Shown piece by piece: positions 26,993 to 36,050 of a stretch of DNA of 64,000 nt. Positions within the stretch are counted from its first letter, which is position 1. Each line of letters begins with the position of its first letter. The position numbers and the translations under genes were made by a program. Below the pieces are notes generated by a model. It searched no databases. It was given only the letters and a program-made list of their open reading frames with translations, and was not told the DNA's origin. Source of the stretch: Candidatus Minthosoma equi (GTDB lineage: Bacteria; Bacteroidota; Bacteroidia; Bacteroidales; Bacteroidaceae); contig JAGHUI010000048.1 in NCBI GenBank assembly GCA_018064885.1, forward strand, positions 1-64,000. The letters are read 5' to 3'.

Positions 26993-27856
26993 ATGAACAA
27001 AGAATTTATTGTTCTGAGTCGTCAGGATGCTGTGGCTCGCAACAACTCACCTTACGTCAATCTTAAGGTGGCGAATGAAGAAGGCAACGAAAACATTTGC
27101 GTGTTCGACGTGCCAAAGACCAGCGGTCCTAAGGTAGGACAGCTGGTCACGTTCATAACAATCCGAGACTATCAAGGCAAGAAATCAGCAAACAGCATGG
27201 ATATGGTCGTTGGTACATTCCCAACCGAAGATCATCCGCTTTACAAGCTCATTCCACGTCCTATAAAACGCGAGGATTGGGATGCCAGTTTCGAGAAGCT
27301 GCTCAGCTACTGTACTGACGAAAAACTGATTGAGTTCATCAAGAAATATGCAGACGAACTCTTCCCAAAGTACAGCAAGTATCCAGCAGCAACAAGCGTG
27401 CATCATGCCTTTCCGGGAGGTTTGCTCAACCACACCTACCAGATGCTTCATCTGCTCGAAGGCGTGTATCCAGTCTATCCCTATCAGGACGAACTGAAGA
27501 TTGAGCGTTGCATCATAGCAATCCTCTTCCATGATTGGGGCAAGTTGTTGGAATACAACGTTGAAGGCGAATGCCAGGAGCACATGTATCTGCTTGGCCA
27601 CATCTACATGTCAGCCAACTACCTCAACAACCTCCTTCGTGAAACAGGCATCGACAAGCGTGAAATCAACTTCATCGTTCATTGTGTGCTTGCCCATCAT
27701 GGAGAACTAGAATACGGTTCGCCTGTCAAGCCATGCATACCAGAGGCACAGCTTGTCAACTACCTCGACAACATTTCAGCCAAAGCCGACATCTTCAGTT
27801 CTGCAGGTCACATGGAAAAAACATTCTCACTCGGAACGACGGTGGTGAAAAAGTAA
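26993..27856 (+). CDS. YhaM-like 3'-5' exoribonuclease (OB fold + HD domain)
   Basis: A 287-residue protein. The N-terminal ~85 residues look like an OB-fold nucleic-acid-binding domain. The HD domain follows, with HHAFPGGLLNHT, ILFHDWGKLLEY, VHCVLAHHGELEYGSP and LVNYLDNISAKADIF, the order found in YhaM. It probably trims single-stranded RNA or DNA ends. The ATG at 26993 is preferred over the TTG two codons upstream. It sits between pepO and the glycosidase gene, whose start is 6 bases away. Confidence 0.85.
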   Translation: MNKEFIVLSRQDAVARNNSPYVNLKVANEEGNENICVFDVPKTSGPKVGQLVTFITIRDYQGKKSANSMDMVVGTFPTEDHPLYKLIPRPIKREDWDASFEKLLSYCTDEKLIEFIKKYADELFPKYSKYPAATSVHHAFPGGLLNHTYQMLHLLEGVYPVYPYQDELKIERCIIAILFHDWGKLLEYNVEGECQEHMYLLGHIYMSANYLNNLLRETGIDKREINFIVHCVLAHHGELEYGSPVKPCIPEAQLVNYLDNISAKADIFSSAGHMEKTFSLGTTVVKK

Positions 27857-27862
27857 TACCTT

Positions 27863-29644
27863 ATGAACAAACTAAAAGCAATCGTACTTTCGTTCGCTGC
27901 CGTTGTCTGCCTTTCAATGAATGCGCAGACAAAGAACAGGACGTTCAGAGAGAATGTGCCTCTCGACAGTATTCAGCTTAGCGACCCTTGCATCTTGGCA
28001 GACAAGAAGACCAACACCTACTACATGACTGGCACTGGCGGCTTGATGTGGAAAAGCGCAGATCTGCGTCGCTGGACAGGTCCATACAAAGTCACTCAGC
28101 ACGATCCTAACTCATGGATGGGCAAGAACCCAATGATCTGGGCTGCCGAGCTTCATCAGTACAATGGCAAATACTACTACTTTGCCACATTCACCAACCG
28201 CGAGAAGAAGATTGGTCCTTTCCTTGGTCAGGACGTTGAGCGCCGAGCATGCCACGTGCTTGTGAGCGACAATCCTATGGGACCTTACAAGCCAATGAAA
28301 GATAAGATGTATCTCCCTGAAGACCGCCCAACGCTCGATGGCACTTTCTGGGTTGACACCGACGGCAAGCCCTACATGGTGTATTGCGGCGAATGGCTGG
28401 AGAGCGGCAACGGCACAATGGAGAAGATTGAGCTGAAGCCAGACCTCAGCGGCACAATCGGCGAGGGCAAGGTACTCTTTCGTGCCAAGGATGCGCCTTG
28501 GAGCAAGGGTATGGAAGATGGCAAGCCTGGTCGCAACAAAGTGACTGACGGTCCTTACCTGTTCCGCACCGAGACAGGACGATTGGGCATGATCTGGACA
28601 AACTGGATATACGATGTTTATACTCAAGGTGTTGCATACAGCGAAAGCGGCACATTGGATGGTCTTTGGCATCAATCGAAGGAGCCTATCACACCTCCAA
28701 ACTTTGGTCATGCCATGCTGTTCAAGACCTTCGAGGGCAAGCTTCTCATGAGCGTTCACAGCCACAAATCCATTCGCGGACACTACGTTCGCGTTCCTCA
28801 CCTCTTCGAAGTCGATCTGAGCGGAAACGAAATCAAGGTGGGCAAGCTCTACGAACCAGCACCTGAGGGCTACAAGCTCGTTTGGAGCGATGAGTTCAAC
28901 GGCAACGGAAAGATTGACGAAGCAATGTGGAACTACGAGAAGGGCTATGCTCGCAACCATGAATTGCAATGGTATCAGGAAGACAACGCATATTTGAAGG
29001 ACGGATTGCTTGTCATCGAGGCAAGAGCTGAGAACAAGGCAAATCCTCTCTACAAGGAAGGCAGCAATGAGTGGCGCGAGAACCGTCCTGCCATCACTTG
29101 CACCTCTGCCAGTGTGAACACACGCAATAAGTTCTCTTTCAAATACGGTCGCATGGAATGTCGTGCTCGCATCCCTGTTGGCTACGGTGCATGGCCAGCC
29201 ATCTGGCTTCTCGGCACCAATCTGCCTTGGCCAAGCAATGGCGAGATTGACGTGATGGAATACTACCCATCGCGAGGCATCCCAAGCATTCTTGCCAATG
29301 CCGCATGGGGAACAGAGAAGCAATACACAGCGAAATGGAATTCAAAGGTAGTGCCTCTGAGCCACTTCACAGAGAACGATCCTTTCTGGACAACAAAGTT
29401 CCACAAATGGGTGATGGATTGGGATGAAGACTTTATCCGCATCTACCTCGACGACGAGCTTCTCAACGAGATTCCGCTCAGCGAAACCATCAACAAGAGC
29501 GCTGACGGTATCAACCCATTCCATGAGCCTCAGTACATCCTCCTCAACCTTGCCATAGGTGGCGACAATGGCGGCGAACTGAACCCAGAATGCTTGCCAA
29601 TGAAGTACGAGATTGACTATGTGAGAGTGTATCAGAAGAAATAG
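27863..29644 (+). CDS. Exported GH43-GH16 fusion glycosidase
   Basis: A 593-residue secreted enzyme with a signal peptide ending SMNAQ. Residues ~33-330 form a five-bladed GH43-type propeller with D41 (SDPCILAD) and D159 (TLDGTFWVD). The expected acid position reads VTDGPYLF (D229 rather than the common Glu). Residues ~335-593 form a GH16 beta-jelly-roll with the catalytic signature GEIDVMEYY (E461, D463, E466). GH16 enzymes cut beta-1,3/1,4-glucans or galactans; GH43 remove arabinose or xylose or act on galactans. The pairing suggests one polysaccharide processed by both modules. No SusC/SusD genes are adjacent. Confidence 0.88.
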   Translation: MNKLKAIVLSFAAVVCLSMNAQTKNRTFRENVPLDSIQLSDPCILADKKTNTYYMTGTGGLMWKSADLRRWTGPYKVTQHDPNSWMGKNPMIWAAELHQYNGKYYYFATFTNREKKIGPFLGQDVERRACHVLVSDNPMGPYKPMKDKMYLPEDRPTLDGTFWVDTDGKPYMVYCGEWLESGNGTMEKIELKPDLSGTIGEGKVLFRAKDAPWSKGMEDGKPGRNKVTDGPYLFRTETGRLGMIWTNWIYDVYTQGVAYSESGTLDGLWHQSKEPITPPNFGHAMLFKTFEGKLLMSVHSHKSIRGHYVRVPHLFEVDLSGNEIKVGKLYEPAPEGYKLVWSDEFNGNGKIDEAMWNYEKGYARNHELQWYQEDNAYLKDGLLVIEARAENKANPLYKEGSNEWRENRPAITCTSASVNTRNKFSFKYGRMECRARIPVGYGAWPAIWLLGTNLPWPSNGEIDVMEYYPSRGIPSILANAAWGTEKQYTAKWNSKVVPLSHFTENDPFWTTKFHKWVMDWDEDFIRIYLDDELLNEIPLSETINKSADGINPFHEPQYILLNLAIGGDNGGELNPECLPMKYEIDYVRVYQKK

Positions 29645-29674
29645 GGGAAATCGCGCTGTGTTTCTTCAACATAA

Positions 29675-29708
29675 GAACCGGCATTCACATTTCTGTGAGT
29701 GCCGGTTC
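29675..29708. terminator. Bidirectional terminator between the glycosidase and pnp
   Basis: GAACCGGCATTCACA pairs with TGTGAGTGCCGGTTC around a short loop, with A-rich and T-rich flanks on either side. It serves two convergent genes. Confidence 0.85.
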
Positions 29709-29740
29709 ATTATTTATAAAAAATGTTGTGCTTTTTATCT

Positions 29741-32044
29741 TTAGAGAATGTCGTCGAGAGCTGACTTAACCTCAGCCTGAGACGCATCCTGTGGAGCGTC
29801 GTTGTGACGTGGACGGTCATCGCGGCGTGGACGACGGTCATCACGACGCTCGCCTCTCTCACTACGCTCTGGACGTGGACGACGCTCACGTGGAGGACGC
29901 TCTACGTAGTCAGCTGGCTTCTCGATGAGGACACGGCGAGAGAGCTTGAACTTGCCTGTCTTCTGGTCGATGTCGATGAGCTTAACCTCAAGCTTGTCAC
30001 CTTCCTTGATGCCTGCCTCTTCAACTGTCTCAAGACGCTTCCAATCGATTTCAGAGATGTGGAGAAGACCGTCCTTGCCTGGGAGGAACTCAACGAAGCA
30101 TCCGTAAGGCATTACTGAACGTACTGTGCCTTCGTAAACCTCGCCAACCTCTGGGATAGCAACGATAGCCTTGATCTTAGCCATAGCAGCTTCGATAGCC
30201 TCCTTGCCAGGAGCAGCAATCTGAACCTTGCCTACACCGTCAACCTCTTCGATTGTGATTGTTGTCTGAGTGTCTTCCTGCATCTGCTGGATAACCTTGC
30301 CACCAGGGCCGATGACAGCACCGATGAACTCCTTAGGGATGATGATCTGCTCGATGCGTGGTACGTGTGGCTTGAGCTCTGGGCGTGGCTCGCTGATAGT
30401 CTTCATCATCTCGCCCATGATGTGCTCGCGACCTGCCTTTGCCTGCATGAGAGCCTTTTCGAGAATCTCGTAAGAAAGACCGTCGCACTTGATATCCATC
30501 TGAGTTGCTGTGATACCGTTCTTTGTACCTGTTGTCTTGAAGTCCATATCGCCAAGGTGGTCCTCATCGCCAAGGATATCAGAGAGGATAGCGTACTTCT
30601 CTTCACCTGGGTTCTTGATAAGACCCATAGCGATGCCCGATACAGGGTTCTTGATTGGCACACCTGCGTCCATAAGAGCGAGAGTACCAGCACAAGTAGT
30701 AGCCATTGATGAAGAGCCGTTAGACTCAAGCACGTCAGAAACTACGCGAACTGTGTATGGATAATCGTCAGGAAGCTGTCCCTTGATACCGCGCCATGCG
30801 AGGTGACCGTGACCAATCTCACGACGACCAACGCCACGCTGTGCCTTAGCCTCGCCAGTTGAGAATGGAGGGAAGTTATAGTGGAGAAGGAACTTCATGT
30901 AATACTTCTCGAGAGCACCGTCAACAAGCTTCTCGTCGAGCTTAGTGCCGAGAGTAGCAGTTGCGAGTGCCTGAGTTTCACCACGAGTGAAGATAGCAGA
31001 ACCGTGAGGTCCAGGCAGTGGTGAAGTCTCGCACCAGATAGGGCGGATGTCAGTAGTCTTGCGACCATCGAGACGGATACCCTCATCAAGGATGCAACGA
31101 CGCATAGCATCGCGCTCAACATCGTGATAGTAGCGGTCGATGAGTGCATACTTCTCTGCAAGCTCATCCTCAGAAAGCTCTGTGTGAGCAGCAGCGTATG
31201 CCTCCTTATAGTCCTCGCGAATCTTCTCGAATGCCTCTGCACGAGCGTGCTTCTCAAGAGCCTGCTTAGTAACGTCGTAAGCTGGCTGGTAGCACTTAGC
31301 TGTGAGATCTGCCTTCAACTCGTCGTCGTTCACCTCGTGGCAGTACTCGCGCTTAACATCTGTGCCGAGCTCCTTCATCAACTCCTTCTGTACCTGGCAC
31401 ATTGGCTTGATAGCTTCGTGAGCTGCCTTGAGAGCGTTGAGGAGGTCAATCTCCTGCACTTCCTTCATCTCACCCTCAACCATCATGATGTTCTCCTCAG
31501 TGGCACCAACCATAAGGTCCATATCTGCCTCCTTGAGCTGCTCGAATGTTGGGTTGATAACGAACTCGCCGTTGATGCGAGCTACGCGAACCTCAGAGAT
31601 AGGGCCCTCGAATGGGATATCAGATGCTGCGAGAGCTGCAGAAGCTGCGAAGCCTGCAAGAGCATCTGGCATATCGATACCGTCAGCCGACATAAGGATG
31701 ACGTTGACATAAACCTCTGCGTGATAGTTGCTTGGGAACAAAGGACGAAGGGCACGGTCAACGAGACGGCATGTAAGGATTTCCTCGTCAGAAGCCTTAC
31801 CTTCGCGCTTTGTGAAACCTCCAGGGAAACGGCCTGCTGCCGCATACTTCTCGCGATACTCTACCTGGAGTGGCATGAAATCTGTTCCTGGTACTGCATC
31901 TTTAGCTGCACAAACAGTGGCGAGGAGCATTGTGTTGCCCATGCGGAGCATCACAGCACCATCCGCTTGCTTTGCGAGCTTGCCTGTCTCAATGCTAATC
32001 TGACGTCCGTCAGGCAATGAGACTGTCTTTGTAATTACGTTCAT
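29741..32044 (-). CDS. pnp: Polyribonucleotide nucleotidyltransferase
   Basis: A phosphorolytic 3'-5' exoribonuclease of 767 residues. It has two RNase PH domains (first ~ residues 1-230, second ~320-550, with [10 protein letters not shown] and the [13 protein letters not shown] active-site region). A KH domain follows ([20 protein letters not shown]), then an S1 domain ([20 protein letters not shown]). The tail beyond the S1 domain is unusually rich in Arg, Asp, Glu and Pro ([19 protein letters not shown]) and could bind RNA or partners. The 5' leader carries a long stem that may serve autoregulation. Confidence 0.97.
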   Translation of the reverse strand: MNVITKTVSLPDGRQISIETGKLAKQADGAVMLRMGNTMLLATVCAAKDAVPGTDFMPLQVEYREKYAAAGRFPGGFTKREGKASDEEILTCRLVDRALRPLFPSNYHAEVYVNVILMSADGIDMPDALAGFAASAALAASDIPFEGPISEVRVARINGEFVINPTFEQLKEADMDLMVGATEENIMMVEGEMKEVQEIDLLNALKAAHEAIKPMCQVQKELMKELGTDVKREYCHEVNDDELKADLTAKCYQPAYDVTKQALEKHARAEAFEKIREDYKEAYAAAHTELSEDELAEKYALIDRYYHDVERDAMRRCILDEGIRLDGRKTTDIRPIWCETSPLPGPHGSAIFTRGETQALATATLGTKLDEKLVDGALEKYYMKFLLHYNFPPFSTGEAKAQRGVGRREIGHGHLAWRGIKGQLPDDYPYTVRVVSDVLESNGSSSMATTCAGTLALMDAGVPIKNPVSGIAMGLIKNPGEEKYAILSDILGDEDHLGDMDFKTTGTKNGITATQMDIKCDGLSYEILEKALMQAKAGREHIMGEMMKTISEPRPELKPHVPRIEQIIIPKEFIGAVIGPGGKVIQQMQEDTQTTITIEEVDGVGKVQIAAPGKEAIEAAMAKIKAIVAIPEVGEVYEGTVRSVMPYGCFVEFLPGKDGLLHISEIDWKRLETVEEAGIKEGDKLEVKLIDIDQKTGKFKLSRRVLIEKPADYVERPPRERRPRPERSERGERRDDRRPRRDDRPRHNDAPQDASQAEVKSALDDIL

Positions 32045-32076
32045 CTTAAAAAATTGTATAAATAAAAAACATCAAG

Positions 32077-32165
32077 AGCGCTCCTAATGCACCTTGGATA
32101 TGAAAACGAAAACGTGGACATCCTCGCCAGTGTCTTCCCGGAGCGCTAAAAATCGGACAAAGTTA
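32077..32165 (-). promoter_or_regulatory. pnp promoter box and folded 5' leader
   Basis: The minus-strand box TAACTTTG (32165-32158) puts the transcript start near 32150. The first bases of the RNA, AGCGCTCC (32147-32140), are the exact complement of GGAGCGCT (32084-32077), closing a ~70-base hairpin with further inner pairing (GGAT...ATCC). A short T run follows some bases after the stem, so an attenuator is possible. E. coli pnp is autoregulated through a 5' stem; by analogy this could be too. Confidence 0.55.
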
Positions 32166-32228
32166 GTCATTATTTGTAACATGATGACAAACTTTGCCTG
32201 AAAATATTTATTAATAATGTGTTTTTGC

Positions 32229-34751
32229 CTATTTTAACTTTGCTTGAATGGCATTTTTGACCTGTGCGGTGACATCATCATATGTGCATTCAAGCGATGG
32301 TAGTATCTGAGGAAGGAATTCCACAACGATTTTCTTTGGCAATGGAATTTTCTTTCCCTTTGGCATAGCCTCAAATGCTCCGTTGATTACGACTGGCACG
32401 ATTGGCACTCCAAATTCCACACTGAGGATGGAGAACATTTTCTTGAATTCGCCTAAGTCGCCTGTCTCTGTGCGAGTGCCTTCAGGGAAGATGATGATAT
32501 TTTTGCCTTGTTTCAGCACGTCGCCCAACTTCACGATGGAATCCTTCATGTTGTTCTGTTCCAACACGATGATATTATGGCGTCCAGCAATCCATTCGAT
32601 GATAGGTTTCTTGACGTGCTTCTCCTTTGCGAAGAAATATGTGTTGCGTATCTGCGACAGAGGAACGTATGACATTACGAACATTCCATCGAGGTAACTC
32701 TGGTGGTTGGCTGCCATGATGAAATTTCCTTGTCTTGGAATGTTCTTCGTGCCTTTCGAAGCAAGTCGGAATTGCATCTTGAAGAGTGTCTTGAATGTGC
32801 TGACAATCCAAGGACCTGTTGCCCATGTCTTAGGCAGAGTCACGCCAGGGTGCTCCTCGTGCAAGAACGTGTGCCAATCGAAATCAGCCATTTCCAGATG
32901 AGTCTTCATGTCTGCCACTCGCTCAGCCATTTCCGATATGTTCTTGAACTGAGAAATGTCGTCAACATTCATCTGAACGCCAAATGTGTGGTCGAGCCAT
33001 CCTTGCATCTCCACCTTTTCGAGTGAGTCGAAAGCAAGATCCGTCTCAATGTTGTCCGTAGGCAGTAGAGAGTCGAGGTGCTTCTCGCTCATGATGTACT
33101 GCTTCAGCATGCGATACTCCTCGAAAGTCGGTTCTTTGATTGTCTTTTTCGGAGCGGTGTGAGCGCCTTTCTTTATGATTTCCTTAAGCTTGAATCTTTG
33201 TAGCTTGTCAAGGCGTGTTCTTGGCAGGTCATCCTCGTAGACAAACAGGCTCATCACTTTCTTGTAGTTCTCCACGGATTGGTTATAAGGTTGCAGAACT
33301 TCGCTTTTGAGCAGTTCTTCCATGTCCTCTGGAGTCTTGTACTTTGCCCATTCTGTTTGAGGGACGATAATTGCGCAAAGCCTGTCTCCATCAGCCACAA
33401 CAGCAGCTTCCTTCACTTGTTCCGTAAATTTCTCCAGCTTGAACTCCAGCTCGGCAGGATTGACATTTTTGCCGTTTGAAAGCACGATGATTTCCTTGCT
33501 TCTTCCTGTGATGGTGACTCTACCCTCTGCATCGATTGTGGCAAGGTCGCCAGTACGAAGCCATCCGTCCTTCAGCACATCTGCTGTCTCTTCCGGGCGA
33601 TTGTAGTAGCCTTGCATGATGTTCCTTCCGCGTGCATAGAGCTCACCATCCACAAGTTTGCACTCCACGCTGTCCAAAGGCTTGCCCACGCATCCAGGAC
33701 GAAGGTCGTCAAGGCGGTTGAATGCGATGATAGGAGCGGCCTCCGTCATTCCGTAACCTTCCACCACGTCAAGCCCAAGAGTGGTAAGTCCTTTGTAGAT
33801 CTCCTTGTCCAAAGCAGCACCTCCGCTTACGCACCAAACCAAGTGTCCGCCCATCTTCTTTCTGATGCTCTGGAACACGAAGCGTGACAAAGTGCGGCTG
33901 CCCGCTTTCTCGCACATCCAGAACATGAAACGAGTGATGGCATTTGAGTCAATTTTCATCTTCATCGTGCGGTAAAGCGTCTGCCATAGGCGAGGCACGC
34001 CGACAATGTATCCCACCTTGCCTCGGTTGAGTGTTTCCATGATGTCCTTGCCCGAAAGCGATGGACAGATGGCGATTCCGCATCCCACCTTGATTGGCAC
34101 GATGACTGTGCCTTGCAAGGGCAGGACATGATGAACAGGTAGAAGCATTAATGCTCGGCGATCAGGAGTGATGATTGGCACCGTCTCTGAAATTCCGACG
34201 ATGTTGACCAGAAGATTGTCAAAAGAGAGCATTACACCCTTAGGATTGCCAGTAGTGCCCGAGGTGTATATTATTACTGCTGTCTGCATCACGTCATCCA
34301 TCTTCAGTTCTAAAAGGTCTAAAGAAGGAATCGTGATGCCTTTGTATTCTTTCATTGAAAGGGAGTAATGGTAATCCTCGTCAGGATCTGCTGTGGCGTA
34401 ATCATCAATGAACATCACCGCAGCTTCACATCCTGCCATGATCATGGCATCCTCTACTGTGTCAATCTTGGAGTGTGAAGTCCAGATGCATTCCGGATGG
34501 CAGTCGCCTATGATATACGCTAAATCCTCCACCGTTGATGTGGCATCCACAGGCACGGCAATCGCACCATGCATCCAAATAGAATACAAGGTGTAAACCC
34601 ATCCTTCGCAGTTGTTGCAGAAGATGAGGCATCGTGATGCAGGAGCAAGGGCACGCTGGCTGGCAAACATCCCAATGTGGTAGAGCATTTGTCCGTACGT
34701 TGTCTCTCGCTGACCGGCTATGATAGCCACTTTATCTATGTTTATGCTCAT
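32229..34751 (-). CDS. Acyl-CoA/acyl-ACP synthetase fused to ACP and PlsC-type acyltransferase
   Basis: An 840-residue three-part enzyme. Residues 1-~540 are an AMP-forming ligase: YTSGTTGNPKGVML is the P-loop, then YGMTEAAPIIAFN, WLRTGDLATID and GRSKEIIVLSNGKN. Residues ~545-620 form a carrier domain with a phosphopantetheine-site serine in DLAFDSLEKVEM. Residues ~640-840 are a 1-acylglycerol-3-phosphate acyltransferase (ANHQSYLD for NHxxxxD, IIFPEGTRT). It resembles the Aas type that reactivates and re-esterifies lysophospholipid, with an added carrier domain. It may activate a fatty acid, hold it on the carrier and transfer it to a lipid at the membrane. Confidence 0.85.
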   Translation of the reverse strand: MSINIDKVAIIAGQRETTYGQMLYHIGMFASQRALAPASRCLIFCNNCEGWVYTLYSIWMHGAIAVPVDATSTVEDLAYIIGDCHPECIWTSHSKIDTVEDAMIMAGCEAAVMFIDDYATADPDEDYHYSLSMKEYKGITIPSLDLLELKMDDVMQTAVIIYTSGTTGNPKGVMLSFDNLLVNIVGISETVPIITPDRRALMLLPVHHVLPLQGTVIVPIKVGCGIAICPSLSGKDIMETLNRGKVGYIVGVPRLWQTLYRTMKMKIDSNAITRFMFWMCEKAGSRTLSRFVFQSIRKKMGGHLVWCVSGGAALDKEIYKGLTTLGLDVVEGYGMTEAAPIIAFNRLDDLRPGCVGKPLDSVECKLVDGELYARGRNIMQGYYNRPEETADVLKDGWLRTGDLATIDAEGRVTITGRSKEIIVLSNGKNVNPAELEFKLEKFTEQVKEAAVVADGDRLCAIIVPQTEWAKYKTPEDMEELLKSEVLQPYNQSVENYKKVMSLFVYEDDLPRTRLDKLQRFKLKEIIKKGAHTAPKKTIKEPTFEEYRMLKQYIMSEKHLDSLLPTDNIETDLAFDSLEKVEMQGWLDHTFGVQMNVDDISQFKNISEMAERVADMKTHLEMADFDWHTFLHEEHPGVTLPKTWATGPWIVSTFKTLFKMQFRLASKGTKNIPRQGNFIMAANHQSYLDGMFVMSYVPLSQIRNTYFFAKEKHVKKPIIEWIAGRHNIIVLEQNNMKDSIVKLGDVLKQGKNIIIFPEGTRTETGDLGEFKKMFSILSVEFGVPIVPVVINGAFEAMPKGKKIPLPKKIVVEFLPQILPSLECTYDDVTAQVKNAIQAKLK

Positions 34752-34811
34752 TTCTTGAAAACTTATGAACGTAAAATCTTACAAACTTACGATTATTTTA
34801 ATTAAAATATG

Positions 34812-34819
34812 TATCTTTG
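34812..34819 (+). promoter_or_regulatory. TATCTTTG promoter box of the DUF4369/thioredoxin-fold gene
   Basis: TATCTTTG lies 19 bases before the ATG at 34839. It falls inside the longer in-frame ORF that would start at 34809, which supports the shorter start. On the opposite strand TAAGTTTG (34789-34782) is a candidate box for the divergent acyl-CoA synthetase gene. Confidence 0.6.
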
Positions 34820-34838
34820 CAAAAAAATTATACAAATC

Positions 34839-35993
34839 ATGAAGAAATTTCTCCCATTTATAGCATTAGGTGCCATGATTATGGCATCTTGTGACAACAC
34901 TCCTAAGTTCCAGGTGGAAGGAACAATCACCGATGCTCAAGACTCTATGCTCTATTTGGAACAGAGCACGCTTGACGGCATCAAGGCGCTCGATTCTGTG
35001 AAGCTTTCATCCTCTGGAGATTTCTCTTTCAAGGCTGCTGCGCCAACAGAAAGCCCAGAGTTCTACACACTTCGCATAGGTCGCCACATTATCAATTTCT
35101 CTGCCGACAGCATTGACCATATCACAATCTCAGCTAAACTTCCAAATATGGAATCAGCCTATACCGTAGAAGGCAACGAGAGCAGTATAAAGATTCGTGA
35201 GATTGCTCTCCTGCAGCAGGATGTCCAGAAGAAGATTATTGCAGTGGAGAAGAATGAAAGCATGTATCCAGGCGATCAGGTGGACAGCATAAACAGCATC
35301 CTCGAAAACTATAAAGAGAAGATGAAGAATGATTTCATCTATCAGGATCCAACATCGGCATCTGCATACTTTGCTGTGTGTCAGAGCATCACCGATTTGG
35401 GCGGAACTTTCATGCTCTTTAATCCTCTTACAAACCGTGCTGACGTGAAAATCTATGCGGCCGTAGCTACAGCGTGGGATGCTACTTATCATGATGCGCC
35501 TCGCACTCAGCAGATTTGCAACATGGCTATCAAGGGCATGGACAATACTGCTCAGCCACAGCAGAAAGTTCTTGAGGTTGACGAGGCAAAGGTCAGCGAG
35601 AGTGGCAACATCGATATAAATCTTCCTGACATCAACAGCAAGCTCCGCAGCATCCGTGAACTGAAGGGCAAGGTGGTTCTCATCGATTTTACCGTTTATG
35701 CTGCTCAGGAATCTGCAGAGCGCACACGCATGATGCGTTCACTCTATGAGAAATACAAGTCACAAGGATTCGAGATTTACCAGATTAGCCTTGACGATGA
35801 TGTTCACTACTGGAAGTTCTCATGCGACAAGCTTCCATGGGTGTGCGTTCACGAGACAGATGGTACAAGCACCAGCGTCTATGGCGTTAACAGCCTTCCA
35901 ACATTCTTCCTCCTCAATCGTGATAATGAGATTGTGGTTCGCAGCGACTTCATGGAAGGCAGCCTTGAAAGCAACATAGAGAAACTTCTGTAA
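34839..35993 (+). CDS. DUF4369/TlpA-type lipoprotein lacking the redox cysteines
   Basis: A 384-residue lipoprotein with a lipobox at MIMASC. An N-terminal DUF4369-type beta domain (KFQVEGTITDAQDSMLYLEQ) is followed by a helical linker and a C-terminal thioredoxin fold. In place of the usual WCGPC the segment reads VLIDFTVYAAQESAER, with no CXXC. The later cis-Pro loop NSLPTFFLLNRDNEIV is kept. A classical disulfide reductase role is therefore unlikely. It may bind a partner or ligand, or be a decayed member of a paralogous family common in Bacteroidales. Confidence 0.85.
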   Translation: MKKFLPFIALGAMIMASCDNTPKFQVEGTITDAQDSMLYLEQSTLDGIKALDSVKLSSSGDFSFKAAAPTESPEFYTLRIGRHIINFSADSIDHITISAKLPNMESAYTVEGNESSIKIREIALLQQDVQKKIIAVEKNESMYPGDQVDSINSILENYKEKMKNDFIYQDPTSASAYFAVCQSITDLGGTFMLFNPLTNRADVKIYAAVATAWDATYHDAPRTQQICNMAIKGMDNTAQPQQKVLEVDEAKVSESGNIDINLPDINSKLRSIRELKGKVVLIDFTVYAAQESAERTRMMRSLYEKYKSQGFEIYQISLDDDVHYWKFSCDKLPWVCVHETDGTSTSVYGVNSLPTFFLLNRDNEIVVRSDFMEGSLESNIEKLL

Positions 35994-36015
35994 AAACGGT
36001 TTCTCGAAAAAACAA

Positions 36016-36047
36016 ATAAGCGCTATCGGTGTTCCGATGGCGCTTAT
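36016..36047. terminator. Bidirectional terminator
   Basis: ATAAGCGCTATCGG pairs with CCGATGGCGCTTAT around a short loop with T/A flanks, between the convergent thioredoxin-fold gene and manC. Confidence 0.85.
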
Positions 36048-36050
36048 CTT

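Noticed and set aside
28112..29323. 403-residue minus-strand open frame
   Set aside because: Antisense shadow of the GH43-GH16 gene; no family features and the plus-strand protein is clear.
31124..32020. 298-residue plus-strand open frame
   Set aside because: Antisense of pnp; cysteine/leucine-rich composition is typical of shadow frames.
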